Source of the DNA: Spirochaetae bacterium HGW-Spirochaetae-4
GTDB taxonomy: Bacteria > Spirochaetota > Spirochaetia > Sphaerochaetales > Sphaerochaetaceae
Assembly: GCA_002839335.1 (NCBI GenBank)
Contig: PGXU01000030.1
Coordinates: 1 to 33,289, forward strand
Direction of reading: 5' to 3'
Length of the DNA stretch: 33,289 nt
Shown: positions 7,340 through 15,498 of the stretch, piece after piece
How positions within the stretch are numbered: the stretch's first letter is position 1
How the letters are laid out: each line of letters opens with the position of its first letter
Notes under the pieces: model-generated
Told to the model about the DNA's origin: nothing
Databases searched by the model: none
What the model saw: the letters and a program-made list of their open reading frames with translations, nothing else
Made by a program: the position numbers and the translations under genes

Positions 7340-7945
7340 GGCGACCAGATATACCACCAGGGCAATAAAGAAAAATACCACAAAACACACAATCATGATG
7401 CCAAGCGTACGGGAGTAGCCATGTGGGGTTATCTGCCCAGCCTGATCCATACTTCTGATTCCTGGATACAATCGGGAGAAAAACGTCAAGATCGAGAAGA
7501 TCAAAGCGATAATGCTGAAAACCTTTGTCGCGGCATTCCCGGTGATGATGATACCGATGAGAAGAACGATAAAAATCAGCTTGGTTCCGGCTACCCAATT
7601 GACAAGATATGTGACAAGAGCATGGATTTCCGGGTCGGATTTCGACTTCTCATAGGCATCGAAAAATCCAACACTATTTCCTCTTTTGGATCCTGGAGCC
7701 AAGTAGAGCACAAGAACGTTTGACAATTCCAAGACGCCGAATAGCATCAAAGCAATCGATATCGCATCCAAGATGACCTCCTTTCCCTGTACAACGCTGT
7801 TGAACCATTCCTCTACACACCATGTTACTTGGTGCAGCACTACAGGCACAAGAAAAAAGTGCAAATCGATGGCAATGCCATTTTTTATGACCGGAATCCA
7901 AAAAACTATGATACAACTGATGAAAGGAACAAGGTAGCACAGCAT
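7334..7945 (-). CDS. Hypothetical multi-pass membrane protein
   Basis: About 203 residues with four or five hydrophobic segments: one at the N-terminus (VPFISCIIVFWIPVI), one around AISIALMLFGVLELSNVLVLYL, one in TKLIFIVLLIGIIITG with FSIIALIFSILTFF, and a C-terminal IMIVCFVVFFFIALVVYLV. A soluble loop with SVGFFDAYEKSKSDPEIHALV lies in the middle. The start is uncertain: in-frame ATGs occur at 7996, 7957 and 7945, none with a Shine-Dalgarno. The 7945 choice avoids a long overlap with the divergent gene; the two starts then share a CATG. No family recognised, but the helix pattern argues for a real gene. Confidence 0.6.
   Translation of the reverse strand: MLCYLVPFISCIIVFWIPVIKNGIAIDLHFFLVPVVLHQVTWCVEEWFNSVVQGKEVILDAISIALMLFGVLELSNVLVLYLAPGSKRGNSVGFFDAYEKSKSDPEIHALVTYLVNWVAGTKLIFIVLLIGIIITGNAATKVFSIIALIFSILTFFSRLYPGIRSMDQAGQITPHGYSRTLGIMIVCFVVFFFIALVVYLVAS
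7885..7912 (+). promoter_or_regulatory. Candidate promoter for the SnoaL-like/SDR gene pair
   Basis: TTATGA (7885-7890) and TATGAT (7907-7912) are 16 nt apart, 31 nt before the ATG at 7944. The element lies inside the antisense membrane-protein gene. It is weak evidence, based on consensus only. Confidence 0.35.
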
Positions 7946-8384
7946 GGAACAGTACATACAAAGCAAAGAACAATTGAGAGATCTCTGGACAAACATCTAT
8001 AATACCGAAGGCAAGCCCGACTGGTCCCACATCCTGCCCTACTATGACGATGGCATATATTTCTGGGACAGTGTCCAGAAGATATACGGAATAAGCGAAT
8101 TCAAAGCCATGACCGAGCGACTGATTGCCCGTTCCAACAACCTGAAAATGGATATAAAGAACATCGCCCAGAACGGAAATATCATATTCCTTGAATGGGA
8201 AATGAGTCTGAGCTTCAAGAAATATCCGAACTCATCCGTGTACGGCTCAAGCAGGGTAACGTTGAACGAGCGCGGAAAAATAATCGAACAACGCGATTAC
8301 TATGACCTGTGGGGCGATATATTCGACAACATTCCCCGATTCGGCAAAGCCTATCGGAAATTCATGCATAAGAAATTCGGATAA
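7944..8384 (+). CDS. SnoaL/NTF2-like domain protein
   Basis: 146 residues with the look of the SnoaL-like NTF2 superfamily. An N-terminal helix (SKEQLRDLWTNIYN) precedes DWSHILPYYDDGIYFWDSVQKIYGI, where the aspartates and aromatic residues line the cone-shaped pocket. IIFLEWEMSLSF, RVTLNERGKIIEQRDYYDLWGDIF and a basic C-terminus (FRMK-like FMHKKFG) follow. AAAGGAACAAGG upstream gives a usable ribosome site. It sits 13 nt before a short-chain dehydrogenase on the same strand. Pairs of this kind recur in bacteria and may act on the same small hydrophobic substrate, which is not identifiable here. Confidence 0.75.
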   Translation: MEQYIQSKEQLRDLWTNIYNTEGKPDWSHILPYYDDGIYFWDSVQKIYGISEFKAMTERLIARSNNLKMDIKNIAQNGNIIFLEWEMSLSFKKYPNSSVYGSSRVTLNERGKIIEQRDYYDLWGDIFDNIPRFGKAYRKFMHKKFG

Positions 8385-8397
8385 GAAGAGAGCAATC

Positions 8398-9327
8398 ATG
8401 AACCCATACCTGAAAGAATACAAATGGTCGAATATCGGAGCCATGCTCAAGAATAACAAGGCTGCACCCAAGGAAGAACAGCAGGACTTTCATGGAAAGC
8501 TGGTCGTTATCACTGGAGCCACGTCCGGAATCGGCTACGAGACAGCCCGACTCTATGCATCACATGGAGCCAAACTGCTGGTGATCAACCGAAACAAGGA
8601 AAAGTCAGAACTCCTCAAACAGGAGATCGAGCGTGACTTCAATGTTCCCTGCACCTGTTTCATTGCCGACTTTTCACAGCTCGGGCAGGTACATGCGGCC
8701 GCCGATATGCTTGCCGATGTAGATTGTGACATAGCGGTACTCATCCATAACGCCGGTGTCTACAATACCAAGCTTCGATTTACCGCCGACGATATCGAGG
8801 AAGTCTTTCAAGTCAACTATCTCGCATCATTCATCATAAACTACCGCCTGAAGGAGAAGCTGAGACAGCAGGGCCATGGTCGGATCATCTATGTCAACTC
8901 CGAGGGCCACCGCTTCGCGATCGCCGGACTGAGAATCGATGATCTGCGCTGGGAACGACACCACTATACCGGCCTGAAGGGATACGGCTCGGCAAAAACC
9001 GCACAATTGCTCTCGATGTTCCAATTTTCCCGATATTTCCAAGATAGCGGAGTAACTATCAATGCCATGCATCCAGGCGATGTGCGGACAAACATGGGAG
9101 AGAACAATGGAAGGATCTACAGGTTCTTCAAGCATCTGCTGATAAACCCCTCCGCCAGATCCCCTGTACTATCTGCCCAAGCCCTCTATTACCTTGGAGT
9201 TTCGGACGACATCGAAGGAATCACCGGAAAATTCTTCAATTTCACCACCGAGGAAATCCCCGCACCCCATGCGCTGGATACCATGATGGCTCAGAAACTC
9301 TGGCAACTGAGCCTCGAAATGCAATAA
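8398..9327 (+). CDS. Short-chain dehydrogenase/reductase (retinol-dehydrogenase-like)
   Basis: 309 residues from ATG 8398, chosen because an AAGAAGAGAG ribosome site precedes it; the open frame upstream overlaps the previous gene. Classical SDR features are present: the NAD(P)-binding TGATSGIG (39-46), HNAGVYN with NAG at 118-120, catalytic Ser168 in YVNSEGH, and the YxxxK pair Y196/K200 in GYGSAKTAQ. HPGDVRTNM follows. NRNKEK after the second strand favours NADP. The N-terminal 30 residues before the Rossmann fold are an extension. It is probably co-transcribed with the SnoaL-like gene. Confidence 0.88.
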   Translation: MNPYLKEYKWSNIGAMLKNNKAAPKEEQQDFHGKLVVITGATSGIGYETARLYASHGAKLLVINRNKEKSELLKQEIERDFNVPCTCFIADFSQLGQVHAAADMLADVDCDIAVLIHNAGVYNTKLRFTADDIEEVFQVNYLASFIINYRLKEKLRQQGHGRIIYVNSEGHRFAIAGLRIDDLRWERHHYTGLKGYGSAKTAQLLSMFQFSRYFQDSGVTINAMHPGDVRTNMGENNGRIYRFFKHLLINPSARSPVLSAQALYYLGVSDDIEGITGKFFNFTTEEIPAPHALDTMMAQKLWQLSLEMQ

Positions 9328-9354
9328 GTTCAAAGCGTATCGGGCACCTTTTGC

Positions 9355-9383
9355 TTGCAGTGTCATGTGGTCTTCTATACAAT
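9355..9383 (+). promoter_or_regulatory. Candidate promoter for the diguanylate cyclase gene
   Basis: TTGCAG (9355-9360) and TACAAT (9378-9383) are separated by 17 nt, leaving a leader of about 140 nt before the start at 9529. No known riboswitch is recognised in that leader. Confidence 0.35.
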
Positions 9384-9528
9384 TCCCATAGCAATGAAGA
9401 TTTCTGATACTGGTTCTTCAAGGATAGGTAATGCCGGAAACACATTTCCATGATGACGCCCCCTGTCTAGACAACCCAAATGTTGCAGCAAATACCATGA
9501 ACTATCCGATAACGAAGGAGAGTCCCCG

Positions 9529-10737
9529 ATGAATGACCTCATCATCAATCTCCTACGCGGTAGTGTTTCCTCTGTCATGAATGTAATTCTCCTGTTCACC
9601 CTGACCAGGTCGAAATTCGGCCGCAACGGTACCATCGTTGTCGCCACCTCGGTATTTGCCATCAATATGGCCAGCACCATCTGGTTCTATGTGCATGGAG
9701 ACCTTACCGCGCTTTCCAAGTTCGACATAATCATGTTTCTTGTTGTCGGCCTTGCCCTCAAACCAATGACACGGCTCAGTTTCATGCAATGGAGCTTCAC
9801 GTTTCTCACTACCCTCAATATCATGATGATGATTATCTTTCTCAGCTTCGATTGGAGCAGATCATTGCCAATGCCCCCATATGCCAACACCTTCCTTCGT
9901 TTGGTGCTTTACATCGCAGTGATCTTCCTTTTTAAAAAGTACTTGCGGCTGTCCTACGAATCGGTGGTCAACAACTGGCCGATCTTCTCGGTCCTGGTTG
10001 TTTGTATCTTCCTCAACCTGTCCTATTATTTTTACGCCACGGATGACATCCAGAAGTCATTGACCGTGTTCAGATGGCCGCTATACCTACTGGTCACACT
10101 TTCCCTGGCCGCATACGGAACTGTCTTCTATTCCCTGAAGAAGATTATGGCCATGTACGCATTGGAAACGGAAAACTTGAAGATCCAGAACGAATCGGGA
10201 CTTCTTCACCAAGCTGCAATCAAACTGGAAAAATATGCAAACTACGACACCTTGACTGGATTACCCAACAGGAGATTCTTTTTCGAACGGTTGGAGCAGG
10301 TGGTAGCAGAGAGTAAAAGGGATGCCGGGAAGTTCGCGCTTCTGTATATCGATTTGGATGGATTCAAGGACATCAACGACAATTATGGCCATGAAGTTGG
10401 CGATGGAGTGCTCGTTGCGGTAGGAGACCGGCTGTTGAAGTGTATCCGCAAGACCGATATCGTTGCACGCCTTGGTGGAGATGAGTTTGCGATTATCTTC
10501 CGCGATATCGAAGATATGGAAATTGCAAAAAAGCTTACAGGGAAAATCCATACGATGTTACAGGAAACCATATCCATGGGGACTATCGAGTGTGCTGTCA
10601 ATTCATCCATCGGCATCGCCGTTTACCCCGATACCGGCAATGATGGCGAGACATTGGTGCGGAATGCAGATTCGGCGATGTATGAAGTAAAAAGAAATGG
10701 AAAAGGTGGAATCGGCTTTTTCAAGGATACGCCATAG
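9529..10737 (+). CDS. Membrane-bound diguanylate cyclase (GGDEF)
   Basis: 402 residues. Residues 1-205 form about six or seven membrane helices, a sensor part of unknown ligand. A short helical linker (about 208-235) leads into a GGDEF domain. It contains YDTLTGLPNRR (239-249), the metal-binding YIDLDGFKDIND and an intact active site RLGGDEF (GGDEF at 316-320). RKTD at 307-310 lies exactly five residues before GGDEF, so it matches the RxxD inhibitory c-di-GMP site. The enzyme should make c-di-GMP from two GTP and be product-inhibited. No EAL or effector gene adjoins it. AAGGAGAG precedes the ATG. Confidence 0.92.
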   Translation: MNDLIINLLRGSVSSVMNVILLFTLTRSKFGRNGTIVVATSVFAINMASTIWFYVHGDLTALSKFDIIMFLVVGLALKPMTRLSFMQWSFTFLTTLNIMMMIIFLSFDWSRSLPMPPYANTFLRLVLYIAVIFLFKKYLRLSYESVVNNWPIFSVLVVCIFLNLSYYFYATDDIQKSLTVFRWPLYLLVTLSLAAYGTVFYSLKKIMAMYALETENLKIQNESGLLHQAAIKLEKYANYDTLTGLPNRRFFFERLEQVVAESKRDAGKFALLYIDLDGFKDINDNYGHEVGDGVLVAVGDRLLKCIRKTDIVARLGGDEFAIIFRDIEDMEIAKKLTGKIHTMLQETISMGTIECAVNSSIGIAVYPDTGNDGETLVRNADSAMYEVKRNGKGGIGFFKDTP

Positions 10738-10778
10738 ATACGTTGTCTTGGTGCCGATTGGCAGCGCCAGAGCCCGAT

Positions 10779-11711
10779 CTATTCGACCAAATCCTTGGCG
10801 TTGCACCGGCTGCAGAACTCGGCATCGCCGCTACAGGGATTCGTGTGGACCATGACGTGACGGACTTTGGGAAACTTGCCCTCGATCCGATCATGGATCT
10901 CTTCAGCGACATCGTGGGCTTCATGCAGCCTCAGATGCCGGCAACAACAGATTTCCACTTCCACCCAAAACCCTGCTCCTACCGTCCGGGTCCGCAATAG
11001 ATCGATCCGTTGCACCTGGGGATTCGAAAGGATCGCCTTTTCCAGCTGGGCCTTCGTATTCTTGTCCACCGACGAATCCATAAGTACGGAAATAGCCGAC
11101 CTGAATACCTCGACAGCCGATTTCACAATCAGCAGGGCGATTATGACCGATGCGATAGGATCGAGTACCGGATATCCCAATCGTGCACCGACTACACCAA
11201 CCAAAGCTCCTGTGGAGGAAAGGACATCCGACAAATGGTCGGTGGCCAGAGCGCGTAAGGAATTCAGGCTCGTCTTTTTCGCGGCCCGTGTAGTCATCTG
11301 CCACAACAGCAGCTTGGTGATTATCGAAAAACCTGCGCCAAGAAGTGGCAACAGGGTGGGAATAGCCAAGGTATCCACACGGCCGATATTCCGTATGCCC
11401 GACAAGCCGATACCGACTCCAGTACCGAAAATCACCAAGGCCAGGAAGACCGAGACGATACTCTCCAACTTCTCATGTCCGTACTGGTGGTTGCTGTCGG
11501 CTTCCCTATCGGAAGCGGCGACTCCGCCCATGACAACCGTATAGCTGACGACATCGCTGATGGAATTCACCCCATCCGAGACCAGTGCCGAGGATTTGCC
11601 GATTATTCCGGTGGTCAGTTTTAGAAGGGACAGCAGTATGCTGGTAACTATGGAGATGAGGGAGATCCTCACTCCGGTCTTGGTATGGGCGCTCCTTTCA
11701 GGTTTTCCCAT
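10779..11711 (-). CDS. Cation diffusion facilitator (CDF) metal-efflux transporter
   Basis: 310 residues with the CDF fold: six membrane helices up to about residue 210 and a C-terminal cytoplasmic ferredoxin-like domain (VQRIDLLRTRTVGAGFWVEV). Metal-site motifs are NSISD in TM2 (N49, D53) and DHLSD in TM5 (D158, D162). This N-x3-D/D-x3-D arrangement differs from the His-containing sites of zinc CDFs and hints at manganese or iron, though weakly. The C-terminus adds a cysteine cluster, CSGDAEFCSRC, that may bind metal. The gene starts only 8 nt after the stop of hisIE, so it is probably the last gene of the histidine operon. Confidence 0.88.
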   Translation of the reverse strand: MGKPERSAHTKTGVRISLISIVTSILLSLLKLTTGIIGKSSALVSDGVNSISDVVSYTVVMGGVAASDREADSNHQYGHEKLESIVSVFLALVIFGTGVGIGLSGIRNIGRVDTLAIPTLLPLLGAGFSIITKLLLWQMTTRAAKKTSLNSLRALATDHLSDVLSSTGALVGVVGARLGYPVLDPIASVIIALLIVKSAVEVFRSAISVLMDSSVDKNTKAQLEKAILSNPQVQRIDLLRTRTVGAGFWVEVEICCCRHLRLHEAHDVAEEIHDRIEGKFPKVRHVMVHTNPCSGDAEFCSRCNAKDLVE

Positions 11712-11719
11712 GGGGCGAC

Positions 11720-12328
11720 CTAGCGGGAGTGGCGCCCTTTGAGAACCTCGATGACCTCGTCCAGCCTGATGTTCTTCTGCGCAAGGAGCACCAGCATGTG
11801 GTACATGAGATCCGCGGCTTCGCCAAGGAAAAGGGGCTTGTTGTCGTCCTTCGCCTCTATGACGAGCTCGACAGCTTCCTCTCCGACCTTCTGGGCAATC
11901 TTGTTGATACCTCGGGAGAACAAATGGTTGGTATATGAACCTTCGATCGGATGCTCCCGTCGGTCGTGGATGACTTCCTCCAGGTAGAGCAGGAATTCAC
12001 TTGACGTCATGAGCTCGGGATCGTTCGCTTCATCGAAACAGGTATCGCTACCGGTATGGCAGACCGGACCGGCTGGAATCGCCTTTATAAGCAGGGTATC
12101 GTTGTCGCAATCGGCGACAATTTCACGGACCGTAAGATAATTCCCACTCGTTTCCCCTTTCGTCCACAATTTTTGTCGGGTACGCGAATAAAAAGTCACC
12201 AGGCCACGTTCTTGTGTAATGGTCAAAGCCTCCTCATTCATATACCCAAGCATGAGGACACGACGTGTCACCGCATCTTGTACGATTGCCGGTACCAGTC
12301 CATTACCTTTATTAAAATCTACCTGCAT
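11720..12328 (-). CDS. hisIE: Bifunctional phosphoribosyl-AMP cyclohydrolase / phosphoribosyl-ATP pyrophosphohydrolase
   Basis: 202 residues, catalysing steps 2 and 3 of histidine synthesis. The HisI domain (about 1-105) has LVPAIVQDAVTRRVLMLGYM, FYSRTRQKLWTKGETSGN, DCDND and PVCHTGSDTCF, with the cysteines and aspartates binding zinc and magnesium. The HisE domain (about 115-202) has the alpha-helical MazG-like pattern KIAQKVGEEAVELVIEAK and GEAADLMYHMLVLL. ATG 12328 is preferred over an upstream TTG because GGAGGGAG lies 5-6 nt before it. It follows hisF by 16 nt. The order and fusion match the enterobacterial operon. Confidence 0.95.
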   Translation of the reverse strand: MQVDFNKGNGLVPAIVQDAVTRRVLMLGYMNEEALTITQERGLVTFYSRTRQKLWTKGETSGNYLTVREIVADCDNDTLLIKAIPAGPVCHTGSDTCFDEANDPELMTSSEFLLYLEEVIHDRREHPIEGSYTNHLFSRGINKIAQKVGEEAVELVIEAKDDNKPLFLGEAADLMYHMLVLLAQKNIRLDEVIEVLKGRHSR

Positions 12329-12344
12329 CAAAACTCCCTCCAAC

Positions 12345-13127
12345 CTAACGGTTCAGGCGTATAGGTATACCATGTTTTTCCAGAAAAATCTTCAGTTCGG
12401 GAATGTCTATCTCGTGAAAATGGAAAATCGAGGCAGCCAGCGCGGCATCCGCACCGCCGGAGGTGAAGATTTCGGTAAAATGTTCCATCGCTCCGGCCCC
12501 ACCCGAGGCGATTATCGGAATACGGACACGATCGCTGAAGCGACGGGTCAGTTCGACCGCAAAACCCGCTTTCGTGCCATCATGGTCCATGGACGTAAGC
12601 AGGATCTCCCCCGCCCCACGGTCCTCGGCTTCCACCGCCCAGGAAAGGGCCTCCAGACCTGTTGGTGTCCTACCTCCGGCCACATAGACTTCCCACCCGA
12701 GCATTCCATCGGCATCGAACGTGTGATTGGATCGGACATCGATCGCACAGACCACACATTGGCTACCGAATTCCTTGGCCAGCGTATCGATGATCCTGGG
12801 ATCCTTTACGGCCATACTGTTGATGGAGATCTTGTCCGCACCCGCATCCAACAGGGCTCCGACATCGGCCACACTCCGTATTCCACCACCGACGGTGAAG
12901 GGAATATCGATGACATCGGCAATACGTCGCACCAACGATGTGAAGGTACCCCTATTCTCGACCGTCGCGGTGATATCGAGAAAGGTCAACTCGTCGGCTC
13001 CCTGGCGCGCATACAACGCGGCAAGCTCGACGGCATCACCAGCATCGCGCAAATTCACAAAGTTGACACCCTTGACCGTCCTGCCATCCCTGACATCGAG
13101 ACAGGGAATTATTCGTTTAGCCAGCAC
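12345..13127 (-). CDS. hisF: Imidazole glycerol phosphate synthase, cyclase subunit
   Basis: 260 residues from a GTG start that lies one base after the hisA stop; GGGGGG precedes it. HisF is a (beta/alpha)8 barrel that uses ammonia from HisH to close the imidazole ring, giving IGP and AICAR. Characteristic sequence: [22 protein letters not shown] with the catalytic Asp of CLDVRDG near residue 11, [17 protein letters not shown], and CAIDVRSN with the second catalytic Asp. [11 protein letters not shown] forms the C-terminal phosphate loop. The length is normal for the family. Confidence 0.96.
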   Translation of the reverse strand: MLAKRIIPCLDVRDGRTVKGVNFVNLRDAGDAVELAALYARQGADELTFLDITATVENRGTFTSLVRRIADVIDIPFTVGGGIRSVADVGALLDAGADKISINSMAVKDPRIIDTLAKEFGSQCVVCAIDVRSNHTFDADGMLGWEVYVAGGRTPTGLEALSWAVEAEDRGAGEILLTSMDHDGTKAGFAVELTRRFSDRVRIPIIASGGAGAMEHFTEIFTSGGADAALAASIFHFHEIDIPELKIFLEKHGIPIRLNR

Positions 13128-13128
13128 T

Positions 13129-13872
13129 TCACACCCCCCGGGAAGCTTGCCATGCGGCAAGAGCCTTCGGTTCGATCGCCCCTTCGTATATCGCCTTCCC
13201 AATGATTGCTCCGGAAAGTCCCTTCTTCGCCAAGATATCCAGATCGGCCAAGGAGCGGATCCCTCCACTTGCGACCAGTTCCATGGAAAGTTCCCGTTTT
13301 GCCATATCGTCCATCAATGCTTCGTACAGCTCCACCGAGGGGCCGTTCATCATCCCGTCCCGGGAGATATCGGTACTGACCACCGTACGGAACCCTGCCG
13401 CCAGATAGGTGGCGACGAAGTCATATACCGCCAGATCCGTCGTAGTCTCCCAGCCGGAGACCGCGATCTTTCCCTCCCGGCAATCAGCACCCAACACCAG
13501 CCGATCCGGACCAAACGTCTGGAGCAAGGAGAGCGTCAGTTCCCTGTCGCGTGCAGCCAAGGATCCAACGGTCGCCATAGCCGCACCAGCCGAAAATACC
13601 GCATCGAAATCCTGACGGGACTGCAGTCCTCCCCCGACATCGATCACCAGGTCGGTTTCCTCGGCTATCCGTTCAAGGACCTTCAGGTTCCGGACCCGCC
13701 CGGCTTTTGCTCCGTCAAGGTCGACGAGATGCAGACGCGACAGACCGGTATCCGCAAACATCTTGGCCAATTCGGTGGGATCGGCACCATACACCTGCTT
13801 GCTGGCATAGTCGCCCATCCGCAAGCGGACACACGATCCGTCGATAATATCCATTGCGGGTATCGCTACCAT
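13129..13872 (-). CDS. hisA: ProFAR isomerase
   Basis: 247 residues starting [16 protein letters not shown], the HisA N-terminus with catalytic Asp in AMDIIDG. The second catalytic Asp is in [21 protein letters not shown] and ASGGIRS form the two phosphate-binding loops. The enzyme performs the Amadori isomerisation of ProFAR to PRFAR, the substrate of HisF/HisH. ATG 13872 is preceded by GGAGG and overlaps the end of hisH by 7 nt, so translation is likely coupled. Confidence 0.96.
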   Translation of the reverse strand: MVAIPAMDIIDGSCVRLRMGDYASKQVYGADPTELAKMFADTGLSRLHLVDLDGAKAGRVRNLKVLERIAEETDLVIDVGGGLQSRQDFDAVFSAGAAMATVGSLAARDRELTLSLLQTFGPDRLVLGADCREGKIAVSGWETTTDLAVYDFVATYLAAGFRTVVSTDISRDGMMNGPSVELYEALMDDMAKRELSMELVASGGIRSLADLDILAKKGLSGAIIGKAIYEGAIEPKALAAWQASRGV

Positions 13873-14477
13873 AACCGGTCCTCCGATATTTCCAGGAAGT
13901 TCTTCAATATCCGTTCGCCCAACGGTCCGCTTTTCTCCGGATGGAACTGCACTCCGCGATAGTTTCCTGCCCCAAGGGCCGCGCTGAAGGTGTTCTGGCC
14001 ATAGGTGCACGTGGCGATTGTCTCTTTCGATGCGGGAACATAGTATGAATGGACGAAGTAGCACCATGCCGGATCGGTTATTCCCGCAAAGAGCGGATCG
14101 TCACCGAGACCGAGGGTATTCCACCCCATATGCGGAATCTTCAGTCCCGGCTCCTCGGCGAACCGCACAACCTGACTTTCAAATATGCCCAGGCAATCGG
14201 TATCGTTCTCCTCGCTGCGGCTGCACATGAGCTGCATGCCCAGGCAGATACCAAGAAAGGGTTGTTGCAAGGACAGCAATACTTCGTCGAGATGCACCTG
14301 ACGCAAGTACCGCATGGCCGACGACGCCTCGCCCACGCCGGGAAAAATCACGCGGGAGGCATTGCGCAAGACCTTCGGATCATCGCTGACCGTGGCATCG
14401 CGACCCAACCTGTTGAGGGCACATAGCACCGAACGGATATTGCCGGCATTGTATTTCACGATAACGATGGAGGACAT
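13866..14477 (-). CDS. hisH: Imidazole glycerol phosphate synthase, glutamine amidotransferase subunit
   Basis: 203 residues, a class I glutaminase that feeds ammonia to HisF. The nucleophile Cys78 is in PFLGICLGMQL, and the His179/Glu181 pair is in GVQFHPEKSG. IVKYNAGNIRSV at the N-terminus and PGVGEASSAM (oxyanion region) are typical. The ATG shares one base with the hisB stop (TGATG) and AAGGAG precedes it. All catalytic residues are present. Confidence 0.96.
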   Translation of the reverse strand: MSSIVIVKYNAGNIRSVLCALNRLGRDATVSDDPKVLRNASRVIFPGVGEASSAMRYLRQVHLDEVLLSLQQPFLGICLGMQLMCSRSEENDTDCLGIFESQVVRFAEEPGLKIPHMGWNTLGLGDDPLFAGITDPAWCYFVHSYYVPASKETIATCTYGQNTFSAALGAGNYRGVQFHPEKSGPLGERILKNFLEISEDRLW

Positions 14478-15496
14478 CACAACACTCCTTTGGTCGATGG
14501 CAGGTCGTCGTTCCCAGGGTAGCGGAAAACCGCATGTCGCAGTGCCCGTCCGAAGGCTTTGAAGAGTGCTTCGGCCTGGTGGTGCGCATTTCCGCTGCTC
14601 ACCTGCATATGGAGATTGCACTTGGCCTCATCGCTGAACGACTTGAAGAAATGGGAGAACAATTCCGTGGGGAACGTTCCCACCATTTCACGCGTAAATT
14701 CCACATCCCATGCGAACCAGGCCCTACCCGAGAAGTCGAGGGCAACGTGTGCCAAGCATTCGTCCATAGGCAACAGTTCGAATCCGTATCTGCCGATTCC
14801 CCGCTTATCTCCCAAGGCCTGGGCAACCGCTTGTCCGAGCACAATCGCCACATCCTCCACCGTATGGTGTTCGTCGACTTCCAGGTCCCCATTGCACTGC
14901 AGTGTGAGATCAAGGCGGCCATGGCGGGCGACCTGGTGCAACATATGGTCGAAAAACGGCAACCCGGTGGCAATGGATCCTTTTCCGGTGCCGTCGAGAT
15001 CCAGTTCCAGACGTATGGATGTTTCCTTGGTCGTGCGTTCGAATCGGGCCGTGCGCGGCGGTCTCCCGATTGAACCGGAAAGCTTTGCCACCATATCGGG
15101 CCATCCGGTGAATGGCAGGGGATGCATCCCGGCTTTGGTTGCAACCGTTTGGGGGTCCACAGCGATGATCCAGGAATGTTCGGCATCCGGACTTGGACCG
15201 GGGGACCCGATCAAGGGGAGCTGGTCATCGTATACGACCTGCTCCACGGGAATACCTTCGTTGTCGAGGGTGTCGAGGATCCGTTGCAGAACTTCCTTCG
15301 CATAGAAGGCCTCTTTCTCCCGTTGCAATAGTATGGCGAGCTGAAATATGCCTTCCTCCGCAAGGTGCCTTAGGCCCCTGAATACACCCGGTGTCCAAAC
15401 AATGTCGGCAAATGTGGTCAGCGAATCCGTTACGACAACCGGTCCATCCAACGCGACTGCCAGTATCATCACCCGACTCTTCATCGATTGCTCCAT
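14477..15496 (-). CDS. hisB: HisB: imidazoleglycerol-phosphate dehydratase with degenerate N-terminal phosphatase domain
   Basis: 339 residues, the length of the bifunctional HisB. The C-terminal part (about 150-339) is a normal IGP dehydratase: FFDHMLHQVARHG (D183 onward), VDEHHTVEDVAIVLGQA (DEHH at 208-211) and SGNAHHQAEALFKAF, the two manganese-binding His motifs. The N-terminal 145 residues align in pattern with the HAD histidinol-phosphatase domain (TPGVFRGLRHLAEEGIFQLAILL) but have lost its chemistry. The DxDGT nucleophile motif is ALDGP, with Ala15 in place of the nucleophilic Asp and Pro19 for Thr. The TNQDG motif is ILLQREK, and the Cys/His zinc loop is absent. It follows hisC by 2 nt. 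Dehydratase activity is expected; phosphatase activity is not. Confidence 0.93.
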   Translation of the reverse strand: MEQSMKSRVMILAVALDGPVVVTDSLTTFADIVWTPGVFRGLRHLAEEGIFQLAILLQREKEAFYAKEVLQRILDTLDNEGIPVEQVVYDDQLPLIGSPGPSPDAEHSWIIAVDPQTVATKAGMHPLPFTGWPDMVAKLSGSIGRPPRTARFERTTKETSIRLELDLDGTGKGSIATGLPFFDHMLHQVARHGRLDLTLQCNGDLEVDEHHTVEDVAIVLGQAVAQALGDKRGIGRYGFELLPMDECLAHVALDFSGRAWFAWDVEFTREMVGTFPTELFSHFFKSFSDEAKCNLHMQVSSGNAHHQAEALFKAFGRALRHAVFRYPGNDDLPSTKGVL

Positions 15497-15498
15497 GG

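Noticed and set aside
12727-13962. Long plus-strand frame of 411 codons, with others at 12219-13205, 14559-15305 and 17022-18356
   Set aside because: All lie antisense to well-conserved his genes. The predicted proteins are compositionally odd and match no family; they are codon-bias shadows.
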